From: Trichomonas tenax
Taxonomy: Eukaryota > Parabasalia > Trichomonadida > Trichomonadidae
Direction of reading: 5' to 3'
DNA: 64,000 nt
Assembly: GCA_023091735.1 (NCBI GenBank)
Contig: JALKBU010000105.1
Coordinates: 20,026-84,025, forward strand
The first letter of the stretch is position 1, and each line of letters opens with the position of its first letter. Positions 1 to 10,483 of this stretch are shown in pieces. Made by a program: the position numbers and the translations under genes. A model generated the notes under the pieces. It saw nothing but the letters and a program-made list of their open reading frames with translations, was not told where the DNA came from and ran no database searches.

Positions 1-1514
1 TCAGCAGCAACAAATGCAACAATTCTCTGTTTGATTTCTGGGAATATTCTCTGTTGAGATAAGAAGAATTTTAATGTCTGTTCACGAATCCTAACATCGT
101 TGCTCTTCAATGCTTTGGAATATTGCATCAAAACTTCTATTTCGACTTCATCTCTTCTAAATTCGAAGTTTGCAAGTGCGCGAAGTGAATGCTTCAGTTT
201 AATAGGATCTGTGCTTGTGAGAAGGATCATGTTGAGGTTTTGGATGATTGCTGCGTGTATTGCCGGTGATTCTTTCGGATATCTGTTGCAGAACTCTCCT
301 AAACCGCTGCAAACGATTTTCGAAAATAGATGATTGCTCAATGACGACTTAAGTTTGAGATATCCCTCAGACTTCGGTGTAGCGACAGAAAGATATCCGT
401 AAACGATGTTTTTGTCGTTAATATGTTTTGATAATATCGTTGTTATTCTTTCTAATTGTTTTCCGTACTGTGTCCTCGAATTAGAGTCTAATTGGAAGCA
501 GATGTCACCGAAATATTTATAGATTGACCTTGGAAGTTGCACAGTACCTTCGAATAAAGTGCAATAAATGTCGAGAACCGCGTTCATGTGGCGGGGTGTG
601 AAAGACTTCGGTGAGCAGAAGTAAACGAGCGATATTAATGCGAACCCTCCTAAAGTATCCGTCGTCAGGGTATAAGAGATTCTGTTTATTGGAGGTTCAA
701 CGAAAGTGAAGAAACTTAATGCATCGCTGCTCTTTTGGAGGCAATTAGCAATGGATATTACGTAGCCTTCTTCGAGAGGGACTGTTTTATTTGTGAAAGA
801 TTTCATGATTTGCTTGAAAATGAGCATTGAGTGGTTCACGTACTCTGTCTGTGATATATTGAAGAAAGATGTTAATGTGTGTGACGCTGCTTTTTGTACG
901 CATTTATCCGTTTCGTGGAGAGCACGAAGCAGAAGACTTTGTGTTGCCTGGAAATTCGAATTTAAACACGACGGAAATCTTCGGATGAAAATATCGAGAA
1001 GATATAATGACGACATTTGTGTTTCGGATTTTTTGACGAAGTACCATTTCCAAATCAAATCACGTAAAGGCTGAAGTGTCAAATGAAGCGACGCACCGAG
1101 AGGATTCGTCATCCAGACAAGCAATTGGTCTAAAAGCTGCCAGACATAAATATTTGACGAAGGTTGTATTAAAGCGATATCTTTAACAATTCTCGATGCA
1201 ACGCCTCCTTTGTTGCCTAAATCTATCTCTGCCAACGCATTCATGATGATTAAGAAGACTAATGTGTTTTCTTGCAATTTCGAAAACGAAAGAGAGATAA
1301 ACAGCTCTTGGAGGTACGCATTTCCTTCATTCATTTGCTGCCAGTACCTGAACTGACCGTAAATAAATGATTGGAATGTTTTTATTGCTGAATAATACGA
1401 ATATGAGTGAATATTGTCGACATTATCGAATATATTTTTGATGTAGCGTTCGAGCTTGGAAGTTTCTTGACTGGGAAGGCCATAGGAAACTCCAAAAAAC
1501 GCCGGTGGCTGCAT
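1..1514 (-). CDS. HEAT-like solenoid protein, 5' part only (runs off left edge)
   Basis: My reading of the reverse strand from the ATG at 1514 is open to position 1, about 504 codons with no stop, so the gene is cut by the window edge. The product begins MQPPAFFGVSYG and is made of alternating amphipathic helices with blocks such as LQPLRDLIWKWYF, DIFIRRFPSCLN and VQKAASHTLTSFFNI. This is the texture of HEAT/ARM solenoids and of the N-terminal arms of PI3K-like kinases such as TOR. No kinase domain lies in the visible part, so the kinase idea is only a guess. The + strand ORFs inside it are shadows. No signal peptide or membrane segment is visible. Confidence 0.7.
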   Translation of the reverse strand, partial: MQPPAFFGVSYGLPSQETSKLERYIKNIFDNVDNIHSYSYYSAIKTFQSFIYGQFRYWQQMNEGNAYLQELFISLSFSKLQENTLVFLIIMNALAEIDLGNKGGVASRIVKDIALIQPSSNIYVWQLLDQLLVWMTNPLGASLHLTLQPLRDLIWKWYFVKKSETQMSSLYLLDIFIRRFPSCLNSNFQATQSLLLRALHETDKCVQKAASHTLTSFFNISQTEYVNHSMLIFKQIMKSFTNKTVPLEEGYVISIANCLQKSSDALSFFTFVEPPINRISYTLTTDTLGGFALISLVYFCSPKSFTPRHMNAVLDIYCTLFEGTVQLPRSIYKYFGDICFQLDSNSRTQYGKQLERITTILSKHINDKNIVYGYLSVATPKSEGYLKLKSSLSNHLFSKIVCSGLGEFCNRYPKESPAIHAAIIQNLNMILLTSTDPIKLKHSLRALANFEFRRDEVEIEVLMQYSKALKSNDVRIREQTLKFFLSQQRIFPEIKQRIVAFVAA

Positions 1515-2661
1515 ATTCGATTTTTATATAAAAGATTTTAAAAAATTTACAAAATAATCGAAAGCTCTCAATTTTTTATTTTTTATAAATTTATTTTCGA
1601 AATTTTTATTTCATTTTTAGGGGTTTTATTATATGAAGATACCATTTTTCAATTTATTTTTCGTTTTTGTTTCATATCACTTGATAAGAATTTTAAAACT
1701 CCTATTTTTATCGATTTTTAGTATCCACAAACTCTGTAAACGCTGTTTTTATCCTTAAAATTGATCAAAAAAGTAATTATTTGTTTTGATTTGATGCTGT
1801 ATTATAATATCATATGCAGATTATATTTATCTGAAAATTTTTGATTTTTGACTATTTTTTGCATAGAAAAAAAATAATATGTTATTTTTCTCAATTGTAG
1901 AACGATGGATATCGATATTTTTGATAAAGAAATTAAAATATCAATTTGTCCAAATGATATCACAATCGAATGAAGATATTGTGTAAACATGGTGGATAAT
2001 TGCTGTACATTAGAAAATTTGTCGGAAAGCTGTAATTTGATTGATAAAGAATCCTATAATTCCGAAATATTTCCTCTGAATCACAATAATTTTATGTTTA
2101 CTTTTGGTTTTGGATGTTTGCAACAATGCCAATACAACACTGGAATAAGTCGATTCGAAGAGTCACAATTTGTTGTCAATCTTCTGTAATATTTTATGAA
2201 ATGGATAAAATAATATAATCTTCTATTTATTGATTGTGTTCTAATACATTCATTAATTTATATTGTTTTACTAATAGTTGAATGCTCACTTTTATGTTAT
2301 TTCCACAATTCAAAATGAAAATATCATCAAGAAATTCAATAAAATTAATGTTACATATCAATATAATTATGCAATTATATGAATGCAATATCAGCAAATA
2401 GCTCAGATTCGCAAAATATCAGTCGATATAATGATTTGGTTATAAACGCTTCATTGACATAAACATAAAATTAATTCATTGATTGAAACTGTTTTACATA
2501 GAGAAAATTACATTTTTACATATAATGATAAATTAATTATATTACTTATTGGCATGATGTTGGCAACAACCAAACTGAGTAGTTCATGATATAAAAAGTA
2601 ATGAATTTTATTATGATATCATTGAAATACAAAAATATATAAAAACACTTTATTTGCAAAT
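1515..2661. other. AT-rich spacer, no supported gene
   Basis: About 1.15 kb of AT-rich DNA between two minus-strand genes. A 66-codon + ORF at 1989-2189 begins with ATG and reads MVDNCCTLENLSESCNLIDK. It has protein-like composition but no recognisable family, and may be a fragment of a dead gene. Nothing else supportable was seen. Confidence 0.5.
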
Positions 2662-3840
2662 TTAAACAACATCTATGAATTCACTTAACATTGATCCAAA
2701 CTCAGAAAGAGTGCTATCAGATGATTGCTGGAGTTCATTAATTTGTTCTGTCCTTGTTTTCAAAATTTCATGTAATTCTAAGAGATCGTTATCATTATCG
2801 CATGCAGCCAATAAAGAAAGAATTGCTGGAACAATTGTTGACAACAGTTCCTGATCATCTAAGAATCTAGCAAAGACCTTCATCATCTCTGTGAGCTCAA
2901 ATGATGTGTGAAGATGATACTTAAATAATAGTCCCAAAGCTAATCTTTGATAATTATACTGGAACTCGTTGAGAACATATTTAAATGCTTTTAAAACTTC
3001 TTCTTTTGTATTCTCTATGAATCCCTCCATATGAGTTGCAATCAATTTAAACCCTTCACATGATGAATCATCAAGAACACTTTTGAGAACCTGCATATAT
3101 ATTTCTTCTATTGGAAAATTCGAAAAATGAATGAATCTGTAAGCATGTTCTCTAAGATCAGGCTCACAATTGTTAACAGTTTCGATGATATATGTAGAAA
3201 TGTCTGCAGGAATTTCATAAGTAAGTTGAAATGAAGATAAATTTGATAAAACATTAAAAGCTGATTTAGGATTTCCTAAGCACTTATTTCTGAAACAGTC
3301 AAAGCACCAGCCTATTATTGCTGCTGCTTCTGACTCCTGTGGCTCCCATTTTGTTATTTGGCAGAAAAACTCTGATAAATCGATCACATCACCCAATTTT
3401 ATGAAATACTCTGATATAATTTCTGAAGAATATATGTATAAAAAGATTTTGTCTGAACATTTGATTTGCGAAGCTAAAAAATCGAAACCAATTTGAGCCA
3501 ATTCAGGTGGCGCGAGTTGCAATGCCTGTAAAATCCAGTTTGTAACATTTTCGTAGACGCAAGGCTTATTTCGATAAAGTTTTGAATTTGAAATTTCTAA
3601 TAAAACTTTTCCTGCGATCATTCTTTGGTCTACTGGTGTTGAGTTGGTGGCGTATATCGTTAAAAGTTTGTCTAATGCACTGAGTTTCTGTTTTTTATTC
3701 ATATGTTGAAAACCAGACACAATTATGTGCGCTGAATCCTGAGTTAAAGGGGGCATTAAGGCGTGATTTGCTTCAGTGATTTTGAGCGTCACGAGTGGAC
3801 TGCCCCAATTATACGTTTCTTCGTAATAATCTTCTATCAT
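2662..3840 (-). CDS. Helical-repeat (ARM/HEAT-like) protein, unknown function
   Basis: 392 residues, ATG at 3840, stop at 2662. The protein is almost entirely alpha-helical, with repeating 35-45 residue units (for example ALDKLLTIYATNSTP, VTNWILQALQLAPPELAQIG, FNVLSNLSSFQLTYEI). There is no signal peptide, membrane segment or catalytic motif. The N terminus MIEDYYEETYNWGSP is acidic and probably disordered. The likely role is a cytosolic or nuclear scaffold, and the family is not recognised. A copy of the promoter-like motif (3863-3875) lies 23 bp upstream of the ATG, which supports the start. Confidence 0.75.
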   Translation of the reverse strand: MIEDYYEETYNWGSPLVTLKITEANHALMPPLTQDSAHIIVSGFQHMNKKQKLSALDKLLTIYATNSTPVDQRMIAGKVLLEISNSKLYRNKPCVYENVTNWILQALQLAPPELAQIGFDFLASQIKCSDKIFLYIYSSEIISEYFIKLGDVIDLSEFFCQITKWEPQESEAAAIIGWCFDCFRNKCLGNPKSAFNVLSNLSSFQLTYEIPADISTYIIETVNNCEPDLREHAYRFIHFSNFPIEEIYMQVLKSVLDDSSCEGFKLIATHMEGFIENTKEEVLKAFKYVLNEFQYNYQRLALGLLFKYHLHTSFELTEMMKVFARFLDDQELLSTIVPAILSLLAACDNDNDLLELHEILKTRTEQINELQQSSDSTLSEFGSMLSEFIDVV

Positions 3841-3862
3841 TATGATTTATGACATAACTTAG

Positions 3863-3875
3863 TTTACACGTCAAA
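3863..3875. promoter_or_regulatory. TTTACACGTCAAA promoter-like motif
   Basis: One member of the recurring TTTACRTGNCAAA family. It lies 23 bp upstream of the ATG at 3840. A role in transcription is inferred only from recurrence and position. Confidence 0.5.
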
Positions 3876-3896
3876 CAAAAGGTGTCATATATATTC

Positions 3897-3952
3897 TTGA
3901 GATTTGAGAATGCACATTATAAATTGATATATTGAGATTTGAGAATGCGCAT
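3897..3952. repeat. Short direct duplication, 21-bp units
   Basis: TTGAGATTTGAGAATGC(A/G)CAT occurs at 3897-3917 and 3932-3952, 35 bp apart, in the spacer behind the gene at 2662-3840. The units differ at one base. The rest of 3841-4361 is AT-rich with no gene seen. Confidence 0.7.
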
Positions 3953-4361
3953 TTTTGATGTTCTTCTCTTTATTTATTAGGTTTTTTCTCTTAGATTATC
4001 AAATCAAAACTTTGAAAATATGAATGAGTATGGAATATTAACTGAAGGAACGCCCAAAGATCAGTTATATTGCCAGAAGGAGCTGAGTTTGGGTTTTACA
4101 TAATACAGTACTTACCGTTAATAATTTTTACATAATAAATTATTATTAAAATCATTATCCTCATCATGTTAGTCTTCAAAGCGTTGTTATTTTGATTTCA
4201 ACTTGCTTTTAAAGATAGTTATTTATATGTAAGAAATAAAATCATAGATATTTATAAATGATAAAAAAAATAATAAATATTTTTAACTCATTCATTGAGT
4301 TAAGAAATAAGTCTTTGATTTGCTGGAGGCAAATTACATTAGCTTGTTGATGAATCGTATG

Positions 4362-5302
4362 TCATAAATTCTGTTTCTTCTGTGAATTCTTCATCTTTGG
4401 AACATATGTCTTGTAATATGCAGTCTGAAGGGGAGGATACGTTTCATGAATCTCTGGAATATCTTCTCCTCGAATAATAACATTCTGTGAATCTGCATAT
4501 TGTCCATCCCATGTACTATGTGGTGTCTTTGAAGGGTTTTCTATTGATGTCATCATTGGTGAAGGTAAAGGAGAATGCAGAGGAATGATTCTGTTATCGA
4601 AAATAGCTTCATAATCAGCAGAACCTTCTGCTTCTTCGAACTCGATTCGTAAATTGCTTGCTTTACCTGTTTCAACCACACCCATTAAGGAATACACCCC
4701 CATTGTTGCCTCGGCTATTGATCCAGGACTGAGAGTCAATGCATCATAATAGTTGACTGAATATTGAAATTCTTTTCTTAGTGCATTAATAATTGTAAAA
4801 TGAGCCGATTTATGAAAGAAATTCAGGTACATTGTGGCAGACCTTGTGATTCCTGTATTTCGTAGGGTTTCTTCAAGATCTCGAAGAAATATGGCTTTAT
4901 TGAATATAAGATTTTTCCACCGCATAAAAGTGCAGATGCCATTCCTGTGCGAATAAATACTACTTTTGTGACTGCTGGCTTGATAAATAACCAAATTTCC
5001 ATATTATCTGTTTCTGGTCCAAATATTCGATGTATTTCATCGGGATTTACAAGTGTAAAAGCTGCAGTGTCCCAGGACTGTGGTTCTTCAACAGTCCCGT
5101 AATGATATTTAATCTGGTCTCCTTCAGATAGCCCAAAAGGAACCATATACGATTGAACAGAAAACAAACCCGAATACTGGAATATGCAGCCTGTTTCTGA
5201 GTCACACATCTGATTAGTGATGGTGCCGTCCCCTGTGATGGATATGAATTGAACGGAAGAAGAAAAGAAAGCAAAGAAACATAACATTAGAATTTTCAAC
5301 AT
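4362..5302 (-). pseudogene. Secreted/surface protein gene broken by a frameshift
   Basis: The reading frame opens at ATG 5302 with a clear signal peptide (MLKILMLCFFAFFSSS), followed by an extracellular-looking region with Cys residues, and stops at 4823. A second frame, open from 4994 to 4362, carries on without a convincing start of its own and contains LRNTGITRSATMYLNFFHKS, then a Pro/Ser-rich acidic tail. The two frames overlap by about 170 bp and read as one roughly 310-residue protein if the frame changes near 4880. No splice signals of the trichomonad type are seen there. It is either a pseudogene or an assembly indel. The family is not recognised. Confidence 0.55.
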
Positions 5303-5465
5303 TGTTTTTGATGCTCAGAAGGTTTACAACAAACTAATCATGAATGGAGTCTGAGATGAGAATTTTGTTGAGATCCGCAAATTGCTAGAAGATCATGATG
5401 TTAATTCTGATGAGATGAAATATCACATCAAGAAAAAGAAGCAAAAATACTTCTCTAAGAAATAA
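5303..5465 (+). pseudogene. Gene relic, 3' end of an unknown protein
   Basis: The + strand reads as protein through one in-frame stop. The first part contains AQKVYNKLIMNGV, then TGA, then ENFVEIRKLLEDHDVNSDEM followed by a Lys-rich tail ending in TAA near 5465. The composition (amphipathic helix, Lys-rich C terminus) is protein-like and unlike the flanking spacer. It starts back to back with the gene at 5302, which suggests the 5' part was lost. Family unknown. Confidence 0.4.
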
Positions 5466-5538
5466 TCAAACAGGGCAATAAGATAAATGAGGGCTTCTTA
5501 AGAAACAGTACCATATTTCAATAGAGATCTAAAAATCG

Positions 5539-5730
5539 TTACTTTTTGATAGATGACAAAGACCAACTCGTGTAAGAATCAGTAACGAACTCTGATTCAT
5601 CGGAGAATTCTTCTTCATTAAGGAGAGAGTCGTTACCTTTGTATTTCAGTTTTCGATATGATCTCACTATATTAATGATAGTTAAAATCAAAACAATAAG
5701 AACAATGATAGATCCTGATGATAAAGACAT
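5539..5730 (-). CDS. Small single-pass membrane protein or detached membrane tail
   Basis: 63 codons, ATG at 5730. Residues about 7-22 (SIIVLIVLILTIINIV) form one transmembrane helix. A basic stop-transfer stretch (RSYRKLKYK) and an acidic/Ser-rich tail follow. The layout matches the C-terminal anchor plus cytoplasmic tail of trichomonad surface proteins. It may therefore be the orphaned end of the broken gene at 4362-5302, although that gene lies downstream on the same strand. It could also be a genuine micro-protein. Confidence 0.4.
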   Translation of the reverse strand: MSLSSGSIIVLIVLILTIINIVRSYRKLKYKGNDSLLNEEEFSDESEFVTDSYTSWSLSSIKK

Positions 5731-6426
5731 GTCTTTATCGATTTAGATATTGCACAAAATATTAATATATATTCTGGGAAAAACGATTATCCGCATTGTC
5801 CTCTCAATAATTGAGAGTATTTTTGGCCGCGGACCCTTAATTTTCCGCTGTTCTCATTTTTCTATTGTGGCATGTTTCTTTTCCGATTGACTGAGATTAG
5901 TTATAATTGCGGTCGTATACACTGTACAGAGTCAATTTTTCTCAATATATCGTAATCTTTACTGCTGTATGTCATCCATAGAGCTACTGTATTGATTTTG
6001 CATGAATATGACCGAAGAGTCTAATATAAAGTTGAACTTCGATTTAAATTTACAGTGAAATTGAATTATACTCATTTTTCATGTGTCAGCATCATGTGCC
6101 TAGTAGATTTGGATAGTTTTTGAAAACCTATTTCTTTGTTTTTGAAACAAACGGGACTCAACAAGGAAAAAGTGAAAAACACTTTTAATAAAATTCTCTT
6201 GATTTTTATTAATACTGCGATTTTTTAAATTTTAAAGTGGTTTTTTGGAGATAATAAATGGATGGATTGATCCAGTAATAGTATGTGAAACCATTTCACG
6301 TGTTTATTCAACGATTCATTAATAATTTGGAAGATATTATAAAAATATTTTATCCGTTATATAAAATAGAACATTTTTAAACATGGAATTTTAAAGAAAT
6401 ACAGATAGATAGTACAAATATAATGA
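5731..6426. other. Spacer, nothing recognised
   Basis: About 700 bp of AT-rich DNA with no coding-like frame, RNA gene or repeat that I can support. Confidence 0.5.
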
Positions 6427-7410
6427 TCACTTTCTTGAGGCCATTGATGTTCTCGCTCTTGGTTTTGGAATATCTTTCCAAGTTCGATTGATAGACCTCG
6501 TTTTAGGCCGTGACTCTGCCTGAATCGTTTTTTCTTTACGTTGTGATTCTGGGGCATATTGTTCCTTTAATTGTTCTGCTTCCGTTGGTTCTCCGTGAAG
6601 AGCGAGAATTGCCTGGTTCATTGTCTCTATCTGATCGAGAAGAACTTGCGCTGTGAGTTTCTTTCTCAACTCTGCAAAATCTTTATTTCTTTTCACTTCT
6701 TCATTCTCCAAAACCGCGTCTAATCGCTGATAACAGAGAGATTCCATCGGGCTCGGGAGCCTTCCACGTGCTTGTCTCGCTCTCGCTGCTTCAGATTGCT
6801 TGGCGCTGAATTCAGAGAATTGCTTGTCCATTTTAGCGCGTAATTCATTGTAGAACTTCTGAAAAGCCATTCTATCACTCTTAACCATGCTTGATGAAGT
6901 GTATTCGTCGGATTTAACCAATTCTGCAATTTCTTTCTTGTTTTTCTCGATATTATCGATACCTGTGAAGATAGCGATACGTAAATCTTCGATTTCAGCA
7001 TTATAAAATGCGCGTTCTTTCTGTAAAGTCGCTAATAAACCCGGATGTTGCTGTTCTTTCGCTTCAGCAATAGCAGCATCGAATTTATCGATTTCAGCCT
7101 GTAAGCTAACAATCTGTTGTCTCAATCTTGCATTTTCTTCAGTATTTTTAGAATCATCTCCGAGAGCGGACGCTAGAGTTACAGTATAGCCTTCTCTCTT
7201 AGCTAACTCTGCCTGAACCTTCTCGAACTCCTGTTTTTCCTGGTCCAGTTCTATTTTGAGTCGATAGAATTTTAATTTTGCTGCTCGATATTCGTTATCC
7301 AAAAATTCAGGCTCTTTGTGAATGTCATCACCACGGAAATATATCGTTTGCGCTTTGTATGTGCCGCGTGGATACATTAACGCAGTAATCGGCCTTGTAC
7401 CAGTATTCAT
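6427..7410 (-). CDS. Long coiled-coil protein, unknown function
   Basis: 327 residues, ATG at 7410, stop at 6427. Residues 1-30 form a short globular head (TRPITALMYPRGTYKAQTIY). Residues about 38-285 are dominated by heptad-like Glu/Lys/Gln/Leu helices (for example KFYRLKIELDQEKQEFEKVQ). The tail from 290 is basic and Pro/Arg-rich (KPRARTSMASRK). No membrane segment or enzyme motif is present. Such proteins are common in the trichomonad cytoskeleton (costa, axostyle, basal body), but nothing here decides which. A TTTACATGGCA motif at 7479-7489 lies 69 bp upstream of the ATG. Confidence 0.75.
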   Translation of the reverse strand: MNTGTRPITALMYPRGTYKAQTIYFRGDDIHKEPEFLDNEYRAAKLKFYRLKIELDQEKQEFEKVQAELAKREGYTVTLASALGDDSKNTEENARLRQQIVSLQAEIDKFDAAIAEAKEQQHPGLLATLQKERAFYNAEIEDLRIAIFTGIDNIEKNKKEIAELVKSDEYTSSSMVKSDRMAFQKFYNELRAKMDKQFSEFSAKQSEAARARQARGRLPSPMESLCYQRLDAVLENEEVKRNKDFAELRKKLTAQVLLDQIETMNQAILALHGEPTEAEQLKEQYAPESQRKEKTIQAESRPKTRSINRTWKDIPKPRARTSMASRK

Positions 7411-7478
7411 TATTTTTATCTTTGCGTTAACGTGTTATTTTGTAAATCTTTCAATTTATCATTCTTAATTTTTGACAA

Positions 7479-7489
7479 TTTACATGGCA
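7479..7489. promoter_or_regulatory. TTTACATGGCA promoter-like motif
   Basis: A variant of the recurring motif (G in place of T/A at the ninth base), 69 bp upstream of the coiled-coil gene. The rest of 7411-8020 is AT-rich spacer with no gene seen. Confidence 0.4.
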
Positions 7490-8022
7490 GAATATTTTTC
7501 CTTTCTTTATTCACTTCTCCATATAACATTTCATTATTTTAGCTTTGATATTATAAAATACATACTGATGTGTATCTCTGTTTATAACATCTTGCTTTGA
7601 AAACGAAATTGAATATTTTCATAATATTGTTTTTTTTTTGGATAATTTGATAGATTGATTATTTTATAACTCATCTAATATAACATTTTGGTTGAGCAAC
7701 AAGTTCTTAAATTTAATTATTTTTCATTCATATTTCAAATATAAGTTGTAATAATGGCGACAATATGCTAAATACATCACTAGTTATAGAGAGAATAATA
7801 TCAAAGTTCCATGTCAAATTATCAAAAATAAATATTTGATATGTTTAAATAACCAAGAGGATTTTCTTATCCTTCTTTAGCTTTTCCAACCACAACAGTT
7901 GCCAAATTCTTTGAATGTTAATGAATATTGAAAATCTAAATAAGTATTTTGATTAAAAACGAAGGTGGAGAGTTAAATAACTTACAATTTTACAAATAAT
8001 ATATTATCAAAAAAAACAATAT

Positions 8023-9088
8023 TATTACAATTCATTCAATAACTTTGCTCTGCTTTGGTATTTTTGAGGTGACTTATACATAGAAGTGCGATCACCGATA
8101 ATTATTTGCATATGGTTAATACCATTTGATGTTTGATCTTTTATACGCTTCGAAATTCTCTTCTTTTGTTTCTTCACGAAGTTGATGAAACTATCACGAT
8201 CTTTCGGGCGTCTTCAAGAGCAAGTTGTGGACATGTGTGTCAGCCCTTAATAAGCAAGCTCTGTCTGCGAGACTTATGATTGTTGTTGCTTGGAACTTAA
8301 CTGATGTAATTGGGAAAGATGAGTAGTAAGCTTTTGTTGCATGCTTGCCTTTAGCCTTTTGCACTAACAAAATTATATCATTGAAAATATAAGCTCTGCC
8401 TTTTCCTTGTTCTCTTCCTGTGTTTGGATCAATGAAAGAAAACTTGTACTGAGTGAGATACTTTCGTCCAGCTCTGACTATCTGATAGTAATATGGCGCA
8501 TTTGTTACTGTTTCTCATATTCATTGTTGTTCCTAATGATATGAGCTTTTCTAAGACTTCTTGGTAAACTTTGTGCTCTTTTTCGAGATTGGCCGGGAAA
8601 TACTTCAAAATTCTTTCGAATAAGCATCTATAACCAGCAACTCTCTGCAGCGGCAATATCAAGAAATCTTCAATCGAGCAGCATTTCGCAAGTGGGTTAT
8701 AAACACAACTCGTTGCAAATTGTTTAAACTGTTTGTGCTTACGAAGTTTATCCAATATGCCGTCTGAGTTCTCGTTAGTCTGTAAGTATGCTCTATAAAG
8801 CGATTGCATGCGTGGCTGGATCTCGAGCAATTCACTTGCAAGGTAAACATACATCTCTGTTGGTGTGAATGGATTCTTGATGTATGGGAGGATCTTATCC
8901 ATAACCTTGAGTATTCCTGTTTCATGTATTTCGCGAATTTGACCCAAATTACCAAAAAGAGAAGCTAAAGTCTTTGCATCAATGAGTGGTTGCTTGGAGT
9001 TTATCGACTGGTCCAATGGTCTATAGTAGATTTCCTCGCAAGCATTAAGTCCTTCAACTAAATTTCTTTCTGTCTGTATCAATTCCAT
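8023..9088 (-). pseudogene. RhoGEF (DH-PH) pseudogene with two frameshifts
   Basis: Reading from 9088 down, the first frame is a DH (Dbl homology) domain: MELIQTERNLVEGLNACEEI at its start, and conserved helices including CSIEDFLILPLQRVAGYR, which matches the LP(x)QR(I/V)xxY core. It stops early at 8429. The PH domain continues in a second frame from about 8470 (RAGRKYLTQYKFSFIDPN, YIFNDIILLVQKAKG) to about 8220. The end then continues in a third frame (DSFINFVKKQKKRISKRI) to a stop at about 8023. DH-PH proteins activate Rho GTPases. Upstream of 9088 the frame meets a stop, so any N-terminal part is gone. Two breaks and a missing N terminus argue for a dead gene rather than one sequencing error. 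Confidence 0.8.
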
Positions 9089-9825
9089 GAAAATGGACCC
9101 CCTTTTCGAGTCCTTTGCTTCTCATATCGCGTTGACACGTGGCATTACAAATGCTGTGATTATCCTAAGAGCACGAGACTCTTTCATTGACATGAGAAAT
9201 TTTGACTTTTTAGCACGTTAAAAATTATTAAAAAAATAAATCGTTGTTTGATATGGAATATAAATGCGAACATAAAACAATATAATTTTGTCACTTTTAG
9301 TTCTGTATTGGCACTTTTGATACGTATTCAAATTCGTTTTGTTTACTTTCATCAAATTATTACTTTCATGACTAATTACAGTTCTTTTGAATAATTATTC
9401 GATTCTTCTCAATTTTAAAATTTTCATATTCTTATCATATATATAAATCTTTCGGTTATTATATTTCTTCTCAAAAACTCAATTATTTTTTTTAGAAACA
9501 TTTTTATGAAATATATCAATAAAATGAAAATACAGCAAAATATATAATTAACTTCGTTTTTGGCGGTTGTACAAATTGAAAACTGTTGCTCAAACTAATT
9601 TAAAATAATTATTTTTACACTTTTCTCAGCCATCTCTCGTTTTTATATCTTTTTCAAATTTTCTTTCATTTCGATGATCTGCATCCAATAAATAGCCTAT
9701 ACCTATAATAATTTCGACTTTTTAAAATTTGCTATTATGGTATTGATATTGATATAATATATATTATGTAAAAGTTTTCTAACGATTATATTTTGTATGT
9801 AAAATAATCGTAACACAATTTGACT
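9089..9825. other. Spacer, nothing recognised
   Basis: About 740 bp of very AT-rich DNA. No coding-like frame or repeat that I can support. Confidence 0.5.
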
Positions 9826-10116
9826 TTAACATAGATCTCCTTTTATTCTACTAATGGAGATTTCTTTTATCAATTTTTCGTCAAAAAATTCGACATGGAG
9901 TTCCTTCAACCTTTGTGATTGGCGACATCGGACATATGTAGGGCCTTTCCAATACCAGAAAAATGGACTTTGCAATTGTTTCAAGATCTTAGCACGGAAA
10001 AAAATAAATTGGTTATAATCACAATTAAAGTATAGACATTGTCTTGCGGATGCCTGAACTAAGCCATTGATGCGCTTTAACGTATTAACAGCTACGAGAC
10101 AAATTAAGAAATGCAA
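9826..10116 (-). pseudogene. Possible gene remnant, no ATG
   Basis: An open reverse frame of about 97 codons ends at 9826 and extends upstream to a TAG near 10190, with no ATG at all. The text is protein-like (GLVQASARQCLYFNCDYNQF, PFFWYWKGPTYVRCRQSQ), with aromatic and Cys residues. It looks like the 3' exon-size remainder of a lost gene. Family not recognised. It could be chance coding in spacer. Confidence 0.25.
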
Positions 10117-10483
10117 TTTTAGAATTAATTTAAGATTATTGCTTTTAGGCCTTTTGCTAATAGGTAATGAAGTGGAATCCTATAATAATGCTACATCCCA
10201 TGACTTTAAACTTCAATTTTGTTTATATAAATTTATCAAAATATAATTTCATTGTATTACACTATTAGCTTTTAAAACTATATTACAATACTCACTGCCT
10301 ATCAGTTTCAATGACACAAATGTCGGTAATATTATTTTAATTATTTTGATATTAACTAATTGTCTGATTTAGAGCTTTGTAAAGGAGCATATGTCTTATG
10401 AGATGCATAGTAAATTAACCATATAACTAATAAGTTTTTAATTAACAAATAAACAAAGTAAACAATAATAAAACACAACAATC

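Noticed and set aside
3897..3952. The 21-bp duplication as a regulatory pair
   Set aside because: It is isolated, with no second example at other genes, so I list it only as a repeat.
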